From Chamaecrista fasciculata (Eukaryota > Streptophyta > Magnoliopsida > Fabales > Fabaceae): a DNA stretch of 64,000 nt. How positions within the stretch are numbered: position 1 is the first letter of the stretch; each line of letters begins with the position of its first letter. Where the stretch lies: assembly GCA_003254925.1 (NCBI GenBank), contig QANZ01030760.1:1-64000 (forward strand), given 5' to 3'. The notes under the pieces are model-generated. The model ran no database searches, had not been told where the DNA came from, and saw nothing but the letters and a program-made list of their open reading frames with translations. Below, in pieces: positions 63,820 through 64,000 of this stretch. Both the position numbers and the translations under genes were made by a program.

Positions 63820-64000
63820 ATGTCGACAATGGCTTGCATCTACACCTGTACGGAATGCGGAGCGAACCTGAATCTGAACCCTGGCTATTTATTCCCACAG
63901 GATTTCTACTTCGAGGTTTGAAACAAGGGCACGATTTCGTTCTCCACGATCGACGACACCAGGGACGGAGCCAGGATGTTATCAATGGGGGCCAAGATTT
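63820..64000 (+). pseudogene. At4g08330-like gene start, with stop, cut by the window end
   Basis: The start MSTMACIYTCTECGANLNLN followed by PGYLFPQDFYFE matches the beginning of the small plant protein family of Arabidopsis At4g08330, which has paired CxxC-type zinc-binding motifs (here CTEC). The family continues with an E-A-G-N-K-G-T-I-S-F-like string. Here the DNA reads gag gtt tga aac aag, so A-G is replaced by V and a TGA stop, after which NKGTISFSTIDDT is still readable. From about 63955 the sequence (gggacggagccaggatgtta) no longer fits the family and looks repetitive. The gene is therefore broken, perhaps by a transposon. Another in-frame ATG lies at 63829. The cellular role of the family is not established. 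Confidence 0.75.

Overview
This is plant nuclear DNA, almost certainly from a eudicot. The evidence is AT-rich intergenic sequence, Ty3/gypsy elements of the Tat and Athila lineages, Ty1/copia, L1- and RTE-like LINEs, Mutator-like TIR elements with 9-bp target duplications, a Helitron end, a restorer-of-fertility-like PPR pseudogene, a plant mobile domain (MAIL-type) pseudogene and an At4g08330-like gene start. A legume is plausible from the look of the PPR and TIR sequences, but I cannot fix the species. No intact housekeeping gene is fully contained. There are two long gaps (20940-21765, 34659-34859) and seven single Ns (5076, 30005, 32824, 35649, 36962, 59099, 59826); several single Ns sit at abrupt repeat boundaries, so the local order there may be an assembly product.

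Layout. 1-5100: AT-rich DNA with a possible SINE, a small TIR repeat, a promoter-like segment (site II, TATA, telo-box) before a short GC-rich ORF, and two tandem duplications. 5090-9530: RTE-like LINE scrap, an L1-type LINE fused directly to a copia reverse-transcriptase fragment, a 0.8-kb long-TIR element and a minisatellite. 9758-32477: three pieces (A, B, C) of one Tat-lineage gypsy family. Gag-pol is on the minus strand. Between pol and the 3' LTR lies a spliced gene on the opposite strand (antisense ORF, aORF). Piece A has the 3' LTR, aORF and a pol that has lost the RT core. Piece B has the 5' LTR, primer-binding site, gag, protease, RT, two RNase H domains and integrase. Piece C is the first part of the aORF. 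A decayed copia element, a Mutator-like element inside it, a gap and a copia LTR lie between A and B.

32478-37240: copia-like scrap, a 62-bp tandem array (6 copies), two head-to-head blocks of degenerate telomere-like repeat, a gap, one arm of a TIR element, a Helitron 3' end and AT-rich DNA. 37243-38773: Rf-like PPR pseudogene. 38870-48790: TIR element, then a 7.3-kb palindrome made from the 3' half of an Athila element, Athila RNase H/integrase, and a second PPR scrap. 48946-52730: several TIR elements, one holding a SINE. 52732-58550: a glycosyltransferase scrap, a small spliced gene candidate, and long stretches where I recognise nothing. 59107-61950: plant mobile domain pseudogene split by an LTR insertion. 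63228-63612: a clean 385-bp TIR element. 63820-end: start of an At4g08330-like gene carrying a stop.

The window is best read as layers of nested insertions. The most notable structures are a probable spliceosomal intron between RT and RNase H of the Tat family (present in both copies), the antisense spliced aORF of the same family, the Athila palindrome, a Mutator-like element whose 0.4-kb terminal repeats contain GC-rich coding-like DNA, and the LINE-copia fusion.
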